16,304 nt of DNA from an uncultured Bacilli bacterium (lineage in GTDB: Bacteria; Bacillota_I; Bacilli_A; RF39; UBA660), in assembly GCA_944351345.1 (NCBI GenBank), contig CALVPO010000024.1, forward strand, positions 1 through 16,304. The letters run 5' to 3'. Position 1 is the first letter of the stretch; the number at the start of each line of letters is the position of its first letter. The position numbers were made by a program, and so were the translations under genes. Shown piece by piece: positions 5,786 through 12,948 of this stretch. The notes under the pieces are model-generated. The model saw nothing but the letters and a program-made list of their open reading frames with translations, did not search any database and was not told the DNA's origin.

Positions 5786-6520
5786 TTATATTTTTTTAGC
5801 TTGTAAAATAATTTTTTCGTCTGTTGTATTATAACAAGTTGATAGTGTTAAGATACTATCGTTTTCGTCTGCATCAATATTAAAATTTACTTTAGACTTA
5901 TCTTTAGCATCTTTTATTAATTCATTTGTTAAATAATTACTTAATGGAGTATTATCTTCTTCTTCTGTTAAATAAACAGAAAATACTTTATAATTGATTT
6001 CTTTTGTTTTAAGATAAATAGTAATAGTAAAATCTTTACCTAATTTTCCTTGATAAATATCTTTTAATTGACTAAACATAGTTGTTCCATTAGTATTGTG
6101 TCCAAAAATAATAGTATTTTGATCACTAAAATCATTATTGTTTTTATAGTTTAAGAATATCCAACCATTAGCATTTTTACTTTTGTCAAAAGAATGTTCT
6201 AAATAATAATCATTATTATTCGTTTGTACTATTGGATAATTTATATTGGTATTATTAATTGTAATCCAAGCTACTGTATCAGTATTAATATTATTTAATT
6301 TTTCAAAATCTAATTCTAAATCTAAAATATTATTTTCTTTATTATTATCTATTGTTTCATTAGTAGTATTGTCTATAATAGCACTATCTTGAACTTCTTT
6401 TATCAATTCATTATTATTTTTATTATCAGTATATAATATATATATGTTATATACTGAATAACTTAATATAACTATTAATATAATTAATAATAAATTTAAG
6501 ATTACTTTCTTTAATTTCAT
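5786..6520 (-). CDS. srtB: class B sortase with Lys at the catalytic Arg position
   Basis: Sortases join surface proteins to peptidoglycan through a Cys transpeptidation. The 244-residue protein has an N-terminal membrane anchor (about 6-30), an Asn-rich linker, and a class B catalytic domain from about residue 70. Class B text is clear: LDFEKLNNINTDTVAWI, INYPIVQ, YYLEHSFD, GWIFLNYKN, then IIFGHN with His141 and ILTLSTCYN with Cys229. The Arg that completes the His-Cys-Arg triad normally lies 7-10 residues after Cys before a beta strand; here that place reads TTDEKIILQAKKI, so Lys236 takes it. The codon is AAA and the frame is intact. The gene starts one base after the stop codon of the cohesin-BIG2 gene, so the two are translationally coupled. 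The likely local substrate is the SPKTG protein encoded at 9688-12876. Confidence 0.92.
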   Translation of the reverse strand: MKLKKVILNLLLIILIVILSYSVYNIYILYTDNKNNNELIKEVQDSAIIDNTTNETIDNNKENNILDLELDFEKLNNINTDTVAWITINNTNINYPIVQTNNNDYYLEHSFDKSKNANGWIFLNYKNNNDFSDQNTIIFGHNTNGTTMFSQLKDIYQGKLGKDFTITIYLKTKEINYKVFSVYLTEEEDNTPLSNYLTNELIKDAKDKSKVNFNIDADENDSILTLSTCYNTTDEKIILQAKKI

Positions 6521-6521
6521 A

Positions 6522-7325
6522 TTATGCTCTTTTCTTCTTCTTTTTTCTTTTTATTACTATAAATATGACTAATGATATGATTAAAATAATTCCAATAATT
6601 ATATATATTGTATAATTGTTATCTTTGATTTCTTTATTAGATCTATATTTTTTTTCTAATATTACTTCTCCATCATCTGTAGTTGCTGTTATAGTTACAT
6701 TACCATCTTTTTTGAAAGTTATATTACCTTCATCATCTACAGTAGCTATTTTTTGATTACTACTTTCCCAAATTATTTTATCTTCATTATATTCTTTAGG
6801 GATTTCTTTACTAAGATCAACTTGGCTATTAACACTTTCAGAAATTATATTATTAGAGAGCTTTATATTTCCATTCTCTAAATTATATTCTAATTTTGTG
6901 TTGGCAGTTTCTCCATAATCAGTAATATTTAATTCTAAGGGTATATCTTCTGTAACATCATCATTTATCTTAAACTTTATATCGAAAATATCACCTGTAT
7001 CATCTAATAATTTATCTTCTTCTTCATAAATTGTTAGGGCATAAAAAACTATATCTCCATCTTTATTAGGATCACACCCTTTCATCATGGCATTATCAAA
7101 ACCGTTTATACTACAAGAATCATAAGTTAATTTAGTTGTATCATAATTTACTTTTATACCCAATAAACCAAATTTTGGGTTATTTTTCATATTTACTGAT
7201 ACAGTTATATCTTCACCTGCTGATGCATCTATATTTGAAATTGAAAATGTTGTTGTCTCAGCAGCTTCAACTTTTAGACTAAAGCTTACTAATACTATTA
7301 TTATAAATAAAATTTTTTTCTTCAT
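6522..7325 (-). CDS. membrane-tethered cohesin-BIG2 anchor protein
   Basis: The 267-residue protein has a signal peptide (about 1-22, ending VEAAE), a cohesin-type domain (about 24-157), one degenerate BIG2 domain (about 165-228), a C-terminal membrane helix (about 238-258) and a KRKKKKKRA tail. Cohesin features are the opening FSISNIDASAGEDITVSVNM, the GLLGIKVNYDTTKLTY strand pair, and a late DTGDIFDIKFKI strand. BIG2 features are IIWESSNQKIATVDDEGNI and GNVTITATT. There is no LPXTG-like motif before the helix, so the protein should stay in the membrane with the cohesin outside. Cohesins bind dockerins, and dockerin proteins are encoded in the same operon, 17 bases upstream, and beyond. An alternative is a general Ig-like adhesin fold; the paired dockerins favour a cohesin. 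Confidence 0.85.
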   Translation of the reverse strand: MKKKILFIIIVLVSFSLKVEAAETTTFSISNIDASAGEDITVSVNMKNNPKFGLLGIKVNYDTTKLTYDSCSINGFDNAMMKGCDPNKDGDIVFYALTIYEEEDKLLDDTGDIFDIKFKINDDVTEDIPLELNITDYGETANTKLEYNLENGNIKLSNNIISESVNSQVDLSKEIPKEYNEDKIIWESSNQKIATVDDEGNITFKKDGNVTITATTDDGEVILEKKYRSNKEIKDNNYTIYIIIGIILIISLVIFIVIKRKKKKKRA

Positions 7326-7342
7326 AATACACCTTCCATATT

Positions 7343-9565
7343 CTATTCAAAGCCTAAACTTTTTCTTAAAATAAGTATAACATCTGTTAAATCAAATTCT
7401 CCGTTTTCATTCATATCTCCTATTTGTTTATCTAAATCAGTTGATTCATCAAAACCTAAAGTCATTCTTAAAGATATTATAACATCTGATAATTCAATAG
7501 TATTATTATTGTTCATATCTCCCTTTAAATATTCTGGAACAACGCCACTAGCGTCTTTTACATTTATTGATACATTTTTAGTTACATCTCCACTAGTTAT
7601 AGTAATTGTTGTTTTTCCGGGTTTAATAGCAGTTACTAATCCATCTTGTCTTATTGTTGCAATAGAATTATTTTTAGAAGAAAATTCCGTCCACTTAATA
7701 TCTGCGTCAGTAGGTAAAATTATAGCATTAATCAAAGAAGATTCTCCAACTTCCAAAGTTAATTCTTCAGTATTTAATTCTATGTCACTAGCAGATGTAT
7801 AATTTGCTTGATAAAAATTATGAAATACGCTTCTATAAGTATAATTTATTAATTCACCATCAGAATTTTTTATATTACTTAAAGTAATAGAGAAAACATC
7901 ACCATTTTCATAAGTTATATTATCATCTCTAAATGTTATTAAAGAATTGCTACTCATTTTTAAAAATTTTCCATTAGTACCAGTATTTTCTTTGGTTATT
8001 TCATAAGTAGTACCATCATTTAACTTAGTTATTGTTACTTCTGTATTACTAGTAACTTGATAGTTTGAATAAAATTTTGCAGTCCAGTTACCAATTGATC
8101 CAGAAATTACATCTATTGGAAAAATACCATTACTTGGCCAAGCTACTAACTCTGTATTATTGGAAGCCATACCACTAAATTTATGGACACCTTGTGTTCC
8201 ATAAATTCCTGTACCAACAGAACCAACTCCCCATCTTTCATAATAAGGATTTAATAAATTATATCTATGTCCACATGCTACTGGGTCTCCATATCCATCA
8301 TTAAGAGCATTCGAAATACTTGAAACTATTGTACCATGATATAAATTTTCATTCATGTAACTTTGAGCTAATTGATAAAACTCGTCTGACACTCCTTCTG
8401 GTTTTTCTGGAAAGTGACCACTAGTCATTCCATTATTATTTGTATAATATACTAATGTTGCTTTATGTTGGGCTGCATTAGCTATATCTTCATCTAAAAT
8501 TAATGCATTTAGTCCTAGTCCAAGTCTTGCTACATTTAAATATTTAGTAGCTAATTCTAAAGCATTTATGTTATATTTTCCGGCATTCAACGGCAATGAC
8601 TCATAATTAGGTTCCTCATCATATGTTGTAGTTAAATTTTCACCTATTTCTGTATATTTATTATATTCTTCTGTTGCTAAATTCAATTTATTTATTTCTT
8701 CATTAGTTAAATCAATACTTTTCATCTTATTTAAAAAGGTTGGATCAATAAATTCTATTTCCATACCATATTTTTTACTGGTGGCATCTTTTATATGGAT
8801 ATTATAATATAAATATTTATAAGTATCTGGCTTATTATAATTTGCTGTATCGGCAGCTGGTATTATAGGATTAGGAAGATAATTATAAAAATTAAGTGAA
8901 CTAGCACCTTTGATCATACTTATTTTAGAAGTTTTACCAGAGTATCTTGCATAATCATATAACGTGGAATTATTTTTCTTTAATTGCTCTATTCTATAAA
9001 ATATATCTTCATTTACATAAGTTTGAGGAATAATTTTAGTTCCATTTATAGTTTTATATGTAACCCTAGCAGCTTCTACAAAATGTTTTTGTAAATTATA
9101 TAAATAAATATTATCATTAACATAATTATTCCAACTATTAGAGAATTCGCTAGAAGTTGTATTATATTGAATAAAACCATACACTTTATGATCTAATGTA
9201 TAATTTGATATATCTTTTCCTCCCATATAAGTATATACATTTGGGCTATCACCTAGATATTTATATTTATTAGTTTCAAAATTACCATTTATTCCTCCAT
9301 AACTTTTAATTACTCCTTCTTTGTTAGTTTCGATAAATAAGTAATAACTATAACCATCATCATAAAAAGAATATGCATAACCACCGAATGGGGAATTTGT
9401 TTGTATCTTAGGTTCTCCAAATTCTTCAATTAATTCGTTTATTGTTGTATCTTTTTCTATTGTATATTCCTTAAATTTTACTAATTCATTTGCTTCTAAA
9501 GCATTTACTTCAATAGAAAATATATTTAATATTATTATAATAAATAGCAACTTTAATTTTTTCAT
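7343..9565 (-). CDS. secreted CAP-domain protein with BIG2 and dockerin
   Basis: The 740-residue protein has a signal peptide (about 1-22) and a CAP-associated N-terminal region (about 30-100, with an INELIEEFGEP start like YkwD N-terminal domains). A mixed region follows (about 110-330). The CAP/SCP domain (about 335-470) carries the putative cavity residues His384 in TSGH, Glu406 in MNENLY and His433 in GHRYNLLNP. A post-CAP beta region (about 470-590) begins VAWPSNGIFPI. Then come a BIG2 domain (about 592-670) and a C-terminal type I-like dockerin (678-740). The dockerin has two Ca-loop repeats, GDMNNNNTIELSD and GDMNENGEFDLTD, each followed by a helix ending R-K/M-S/T-LGF. CAP proteins in bacteria are secreted and of mixed function; the exact activity is unknown. 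The dockerin suggests docking to the cohesin proteins at 6522-7325 or 9688-12876. The gene leads the operon with the cohesin and sortase genes. Confidence 0.88.
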   Translation of the reverse strand: MKKLKLLFIIIILNIFSIEVNALEANELVKFKEYTIEKDTTINELIEEFGEPKIQTNSPFGGYAYSFYDDGYSYYLFIETNKEGVIKSYGGINGNFETNKYKYLGDSPNVYTYMGGKDISNYTLDHKVYGFIQYNTTSSEFSNSWNNYVNDNIYLYNLQKHFVEAARVTYKTINGTKIIPQTYVNEDIFYRIEQLKKNNSTLYDYARYSGKTSKISMIKGASSLNFYNYLPNPIIPAADTANYNKPDTYKYLYYNIHIKDATSKKYGMEIEFIDPTFLNKMKSIDLTNEEINKLNLATEEYNKYTEIGENLTTTYDEEPNYESLPLNAGKYNINALELATKYLNVARLGLGLNALILDEDIANAAQHKATLVYYTNNNGMTSGHFPEKPEGVSDEFYQLAQSYMNENLYHGTIVSSISNALNDGYGDPVACGHRYNLLNPYYERWGVGSVGTGIYGTQGVHKFSGMASNNTELVAWPSNGIFPIDVISGSIGNWTAKFYSNYQVTSNTEVTITKLNDGTTYEITKENTGTNGKFLKMSSNSLITFRDDNITYENGDVFSITLSNIKNSDGELINYTYRSVFHNFYQANYTSASDIELNTEELTLEVGESSLINAIILPTDADIKWTEFSSKNNSIATIRQDGLVTAIKPGKTTITITSGDVTKNVSINVKDASGVVPEYLKGDMNNNNTIELSDVIISLRMTLGFDESTDLDKQIGDMNENGEFDLTDVILILRKSLGFE

Positions 9566-9592
9566 TATAGTTCACTCCTATTTTTTAATTAA

Positions 9593-9630
9593 TATTTTTA
9601 ATTAAAGTATGTCAGACTTAATTAAAAATA
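9593..9630 (-). promoter_or_regulatory. promoter with 13-bp inverted repeat, CAP-cohesin-sortase operon
   Basis: On the minus strand TTGTTA (9629-9634, extending just past this feature) and CATACT (9606-9611) are 17 bases apart, with a TG one base upstream of the -10. The -10 region lies in the 12-base spacer of a perfect inverted repeat: TATTTTTAATTAA (9593-9605) and TTAATTAAAAATA (9618-9630). That makes it a possible operator, or less likely an AT-only hairpin. The promoter call is moderate; the inverted repeat is seen directly. Confidence 0.5.
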
Positions 9631-9639
9631 ACAATGAAT

Positions 9640-9677
9640 AAGCAAAAAGAGGGTTCTTTGCCCCGCTTTTATTGCTT
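9640..9677 (-). terminator. terminator after the cohesin-BIG2 scaffold gene
   Basis: An interrupted stem pairs AAGCAA...AAAG..GGG with CCC..CTTTTTGCTT, closing a GCAAAGAA loop. On the minus strand the GGG/CCC core is followed by a run of five T. It lies 10 bases beyond the scaffold stop codon and insulates that gene from the next promoter. Confidence 0.6.
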
Positions 9678-9687
9678 TTATAAAGTT

Positions 9688-12600
9688 TTAACTTAGTTTC
9701 TTTTTTACAATCAATCCTATACCAATTATAGAACTTAAACCAATAACAATATAAACTATAATTGATGTTACTCCAGTCTTAGGACTTGATATAGATGATA
9801 TAATGGTTTTATCCTCTATTGTTAAATCAATTGTTGTTTCTATTCCGTTAGATGCAGTAACTGTAATTGTTACATTACCAGCTTTTAGTCCGGTAACAAT
9901 ACCATTTTCATCTACTGTTGCAATACTTTCATCACTTGATTTATATGTTAATGTATATTCATCAGTTGTATTTGTTGGATTGGCTTTAACAGATAATTGT
10001 AATTTTGAATCAACAGTTAAAGTATTTTCTTCATTACTTATTTCAATGCTTTCTAAAGGAATTTCAGTGACATTAATTTCAGCTGTTGCAGTAAATGTTC
10101 CCATTGTGGCTTTAATAGTTGCTGTTCCTTTAGAAATTGCTTTTACTACTCCGTTTTCACTTACGATTGCAACACCTTTATCACTACTAGTCCATGTTAC
10201 TGCTTCTGTTTCAGTTGCATTAGTAGGTGTGATGATAACATTTAAAGAAGCTCCCTCACCTTTAGTTAATTCTAATTTTGTTTCATTTAAAGAAATAGAA
10301 TCAACTGGTATAATTGTAACATTAATTTTACATTCTACTTTCATACCATTTTTTAGAGTTCCTGTAATAGTTGTTGTACCTTGCTTTAAGGCTGTTACTT
10401 TGCCATTTTCATCTACTGTTGCTATTTCTTTATTATCACTAGTCCATGTTATTGTTGTATCTTCTGTTGTATCTGTTGGGTTAATGGTTGGTACTAAAGT
10501 AATTGAATTTCCTTTTACTATGTTTTCTTCTTGGTTAGTAAGTAAAAATTCTTCAATCGGAACTATTACTTTAACTTTAATAATATCTGTCTTAGTTCCA
10601 GCTTGTGCTGTAATAGTTGTTTCACCTGTTTTTAATGCTGTAACAATTCCATCTGGACTTATTGAGGCAATATCATTATCACTACTAGTCCATGTTATTG
10701 TTGTATCTTCTGTTGTATCAGTTGGATTTATTGTAGCAGTTAACTCTTTGGTAACTCCTCTTTTTATTTCTATAGACTCATCACCTAATATAACTATACT
10801 TTCTATTGGAACAATAACTTCTACATTAAATGTAATTTCCATTCCGTTTAATAATTTTCCGGTAATAGTTGTACTTCCTGCTCCAATAGCAGTAATTAGA
10901 CCATCTTGAACTGTTGCAACATCATTCTTACTACTAGTCCATGTTATTGTTTTATCTTCTGTTGTATCTGTTGGATTTATTATAGTCTCAACTGTAAATG
11001 TTTTTCCTCTTTCAAGAGAAACATTATTATTTTCAACATTAGTTACTTTAAATTCTGTAATAGGAATTTCAACAGTTACTTTACATTGAACTGTTTTACC
11101 ATTAGCAAGTTTTCCTGTTATTATTGCTTCTCCTGCTCCAACAGCTGTTACTTTCCCGTTATTATCTACTTTTGCAATCTCTGGTTTATTACTAGTCCAA
11201 GTAACTGTTTTATCTTCCTCTGCATCCTCTGGTAAAATTGTAACACTTAAGGTTGTAGTAGAATTGTCTTCACTGTCTTTATATAAAGTTACTTCTTCTT
11301 GAGAAATTATAACATTTTCAATTGGTTTTAAAACCTTAACGTTTGTTGTAACCGTTTTACCATTGGCAAGTTTTCCAGTAATAGTTGTAGTTCCTGCACC
11401 AATAGCAGTAATTAGTCCATCTTGAACTGTTGCAACATCATTATTAGTACTTTCCCATGTTATTGTTGTATCTTCTGTTGTATCTACAGGTGTAATTGTT
11501 GTAATTAATTGTTCAGTTTGAGTTGGTAATAAGCTAACAGATTCTTTATTCACTTTAAAATCTGTAATTGGTACCGTTACTTCAACATTTGCTGTTAAAG
11601 TAAATTTTCCTACTTTACCAGTAATCATAGTATTGCCACCACCAACTGCAGTAATTAGTCCTGTATTACTAACAGTAGCTACACTCTGATCATCACTTTC
11701 CCATGTAATTGTTTTGTCGTCAGTTGTATCCGTAGGTGTAAATTCCACAGTTAATTGATATTCATCTTTACCACTGATACCTTTTTCTAATGAAATATTA
11801 TTTTCAACTAAAGTTGCGTTAGTCATAGGCACATCAACATGAACGTTACATGTTGCTACTAGTCCATTAATTGTTTTTGCTGTAATAACTGTATCTCCAC
11901 CACCAACTGCAGTAACTAGACCATCACTAACAGTAGCTACATTTTGATTACTACTTTCCCAAGTAATTGTTTTGTCATCAGTTGTGTTAGTTGGATTTAT
12001 TGTTGCAGTTAATTGTTGAAAATCTTTTTTATTTAACGTTAAATTTGTCTCATCAAGTGATATACTCTTAATATGAGCAATGACATTTACATTAACTGTA
12101 TAATTGTTTCCAAAAGCTGTTACATCAATTGTAGTATTACCAATTCCAACTGCTGTTACTTTACCACTATCATCTACTTTAACTATATCTTCATCATTAG
12201 ATGTATAAGTGAACTCTTTTGAATCAGTAGTATCACTTGGACTATAATTTACTATGATATTCCCTGTAGGTTCATCACTACTCAAATCTAATTCCATACT
12301 ATCAGTTGCTAAAGACGAACTTTCAACTGGTACACTTACAAAGATTGTTTTTTCTTCAAAAGTGGTATTATATTTTGTTGTTTCTTTAGAATCAAAATCA
12401 AGTCTTTCTATATTAACATTCTTTAAAGAAACATCTGTATTTCCACTTGCAGTATCTTTTACTTTAAAAGTTATAGTACCTAATGAAGCATCATTATTTT
12501 GATAAGAATTGGCAAAACTCATTGTCCAAACTATTCTATTATCTGAAGTCTGTACAGTTCTAAGATCATAATCCATTCCATCATCATTATAAGCAATGTT

Positions 12601-12876
12601 TGATTTTACATACTCTAATGCATTTGGATCATAATCAATTTCAAATTGAATTGAGTTGTATTCTTGCTCATTTGTCAAATCAAATGAAAAGACAACTTCA
12701 TCTTCTCTACTTACTGTACTAGAAGTACTAGATACTGTAATGTGTGGGTCGCTTAAAGCAAATACATACATTGCTACTGGTACAAAGCATACTACAATAA
12801 AAGCTATAAGCAGACTTATTTTTTTTAATTGTTTATTTTTCTTGTTGCTTCTTCTTTGTTTTTTTATTCTTTTCAC
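9688..12876 (-). CDS. wall-anchored scaffold: cohesin, ten BIG2 domains, SPKTG sorting signal
   Basis: The 1062-residue protein has a long basic N-terminus and a signal helix (about 20-41). A cohesin-type domain follows (about 44-180: VVFSFDLTNEQEYNSIQFEIDYDP-like opening, GTITFKVKD late strand). Ten tandem BIG2 domains of about 82-87 residues fill 183-1024; each holds a TITW-x-S-S core and a GKVTAVGAG-like turn. The C-terminus has SPKTG (1031-1035), a hydrophobic helix and a KKKLS tail, a standard sorting signal. SPKTG is of the (S/P)PxTG type used by the Clostridioides difficile class B sortase, and a class B sortase gene lies 3 kb away. The product looks like a stiff stalk presenting one cohesin beyond the wall. 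The start is GTG. AGGAG overlaps it, but AAGGAGG stands 11 bases upstream, and an in-frame TGA excludes any earlier start. Confidence 0.9.
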   Translation of the reverse strand: MKRIKKQRRSNKKNKQLKKISLLIAFIVVCFVPVAMYVFALSDPHITVSSTSSTVSREDEVVFSFDLTNEQEYNSIQFEIDYDPNALEYVKSNIAYNDDGMDYDLRTVQTSDNRIVWTMSFANSYQNNDASLGTITFKVKDTASGNTDVSLKNVNIERLDFDSKETTKYNTTFEEKTIFVSVPVESSSLATDSMELDLSSDEPTGNIIVNYSPSDTTDSKEFTYTSNDEDIVKVDDSGKVTAVGIGNTTIDVTAFGNNYTVNVNVIAHIKSISLDETNLTLNKKDFQQLTATINPTNTTDDKTITWESSNQNVATVSDGLVTAVGGGDTVITAKTINGLVATCNVHVDVPMTNATLVENNISLEKGISGKDEYQLTVEFTPTDTTDDKTITWESDDQSVATVSNTGLITAVGGGNTMITGKVGKFTLTANVEVTVPITDFKVNKESVSLLPTQTEQLITTITPVDTTEDTTITWESTNNDVATVQDGLITAIGAGTTTITGKLANGKTVTTNVKVLKPIENVIISQEEVTLYKDSEDNSTTTLSVTILPEDAEEDKTVTWTSNKPEIAKVDNNGKVTAVGAGEAIITGKLANGKTVQCKVTVEIPITEFKVTNVENNNVSLERGKTFTVETIINPTDTTEDKTITWTSSKNDVATVQDGLITAIGAGSTTITGKLLNGMEITFNVEVIVPIESIVILGDESIEIKRGVTKELTATINPTDTTEDTTITWTSSDNDIASISPDGIVTALKTGETTITAQAGTKTDIIKVKVIVPIEEFLLTNQEENIVKGNSITLVPTINPTDTTEDTTITWTSDNKEIATVDENGKVTALKQGTTTITGTLKNGMKVECKINVTIIPVDSISLNETKLELTKGEGASLNVIITPTNATETEAVTWTSSDKGVAIVSENGVVKAISKGTATIKATMGTFTATAEINVTEIPLESIEISNEENTLTVDSKLQLSVKANPTNTTDEYTLTYKSSDESIATVDENGIVTGLKAGNVTITVTASNGIETTIDLTIEDKTIISSISSPKTGVTSIIVYIVIGLSSIIGIGLIVKKKLS
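9805..12333 (-). repeat. array of ten BIG2-encoding repeats
   Basis: Ten tandem coding repeats of about 246-258 bases lie inside the scaffold gene. Central units share long near-identical stretches: for example the AGTCCATGTTATTG text recurs (plus strand) at 10441, 10687 and 10936, steps of 246 and 249 bases. Outer units are more diverged, a pattern expected from expansion or homogenisation in the middle of the array. Confidence 0.85.
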
Positions 12877-12902
12877 TCCTATTCAATCCTCCTTCTAATA
12901 TG

Positions 12903-12911
12903 ATTATATCA
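12903..12911 (-). promoter_or_regulatory. extended -10 promoter of the scaffold gene
   Basis: The minus strand reads TGATATAAT, a perfect extended -10 element, 27 bases before the GTG start and just upstream of the AAGGAGG site. The -35 region is A/T-only and poor. It implies the scaffold is expressed separately from the CHAP gene, whose stop codon lies 38 bases further upstream. No hairpin terminator separates the two. Confidence 0.6.
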
Positions 12912-12948
12912 TATAAATTTTAAAAAGTTTATTTTTTTTTATATTTTT

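Noticed and set aside
9803..10909. 368-codon open frame on the plus strand
   Set aside because: It is the antisense of the BIG2 array; its length comes from the Thr/Val-rich repeated codons. The protein is a low-complexity Val/Ser/Ile string with no family pattern and no ribosome binding site worth naming.
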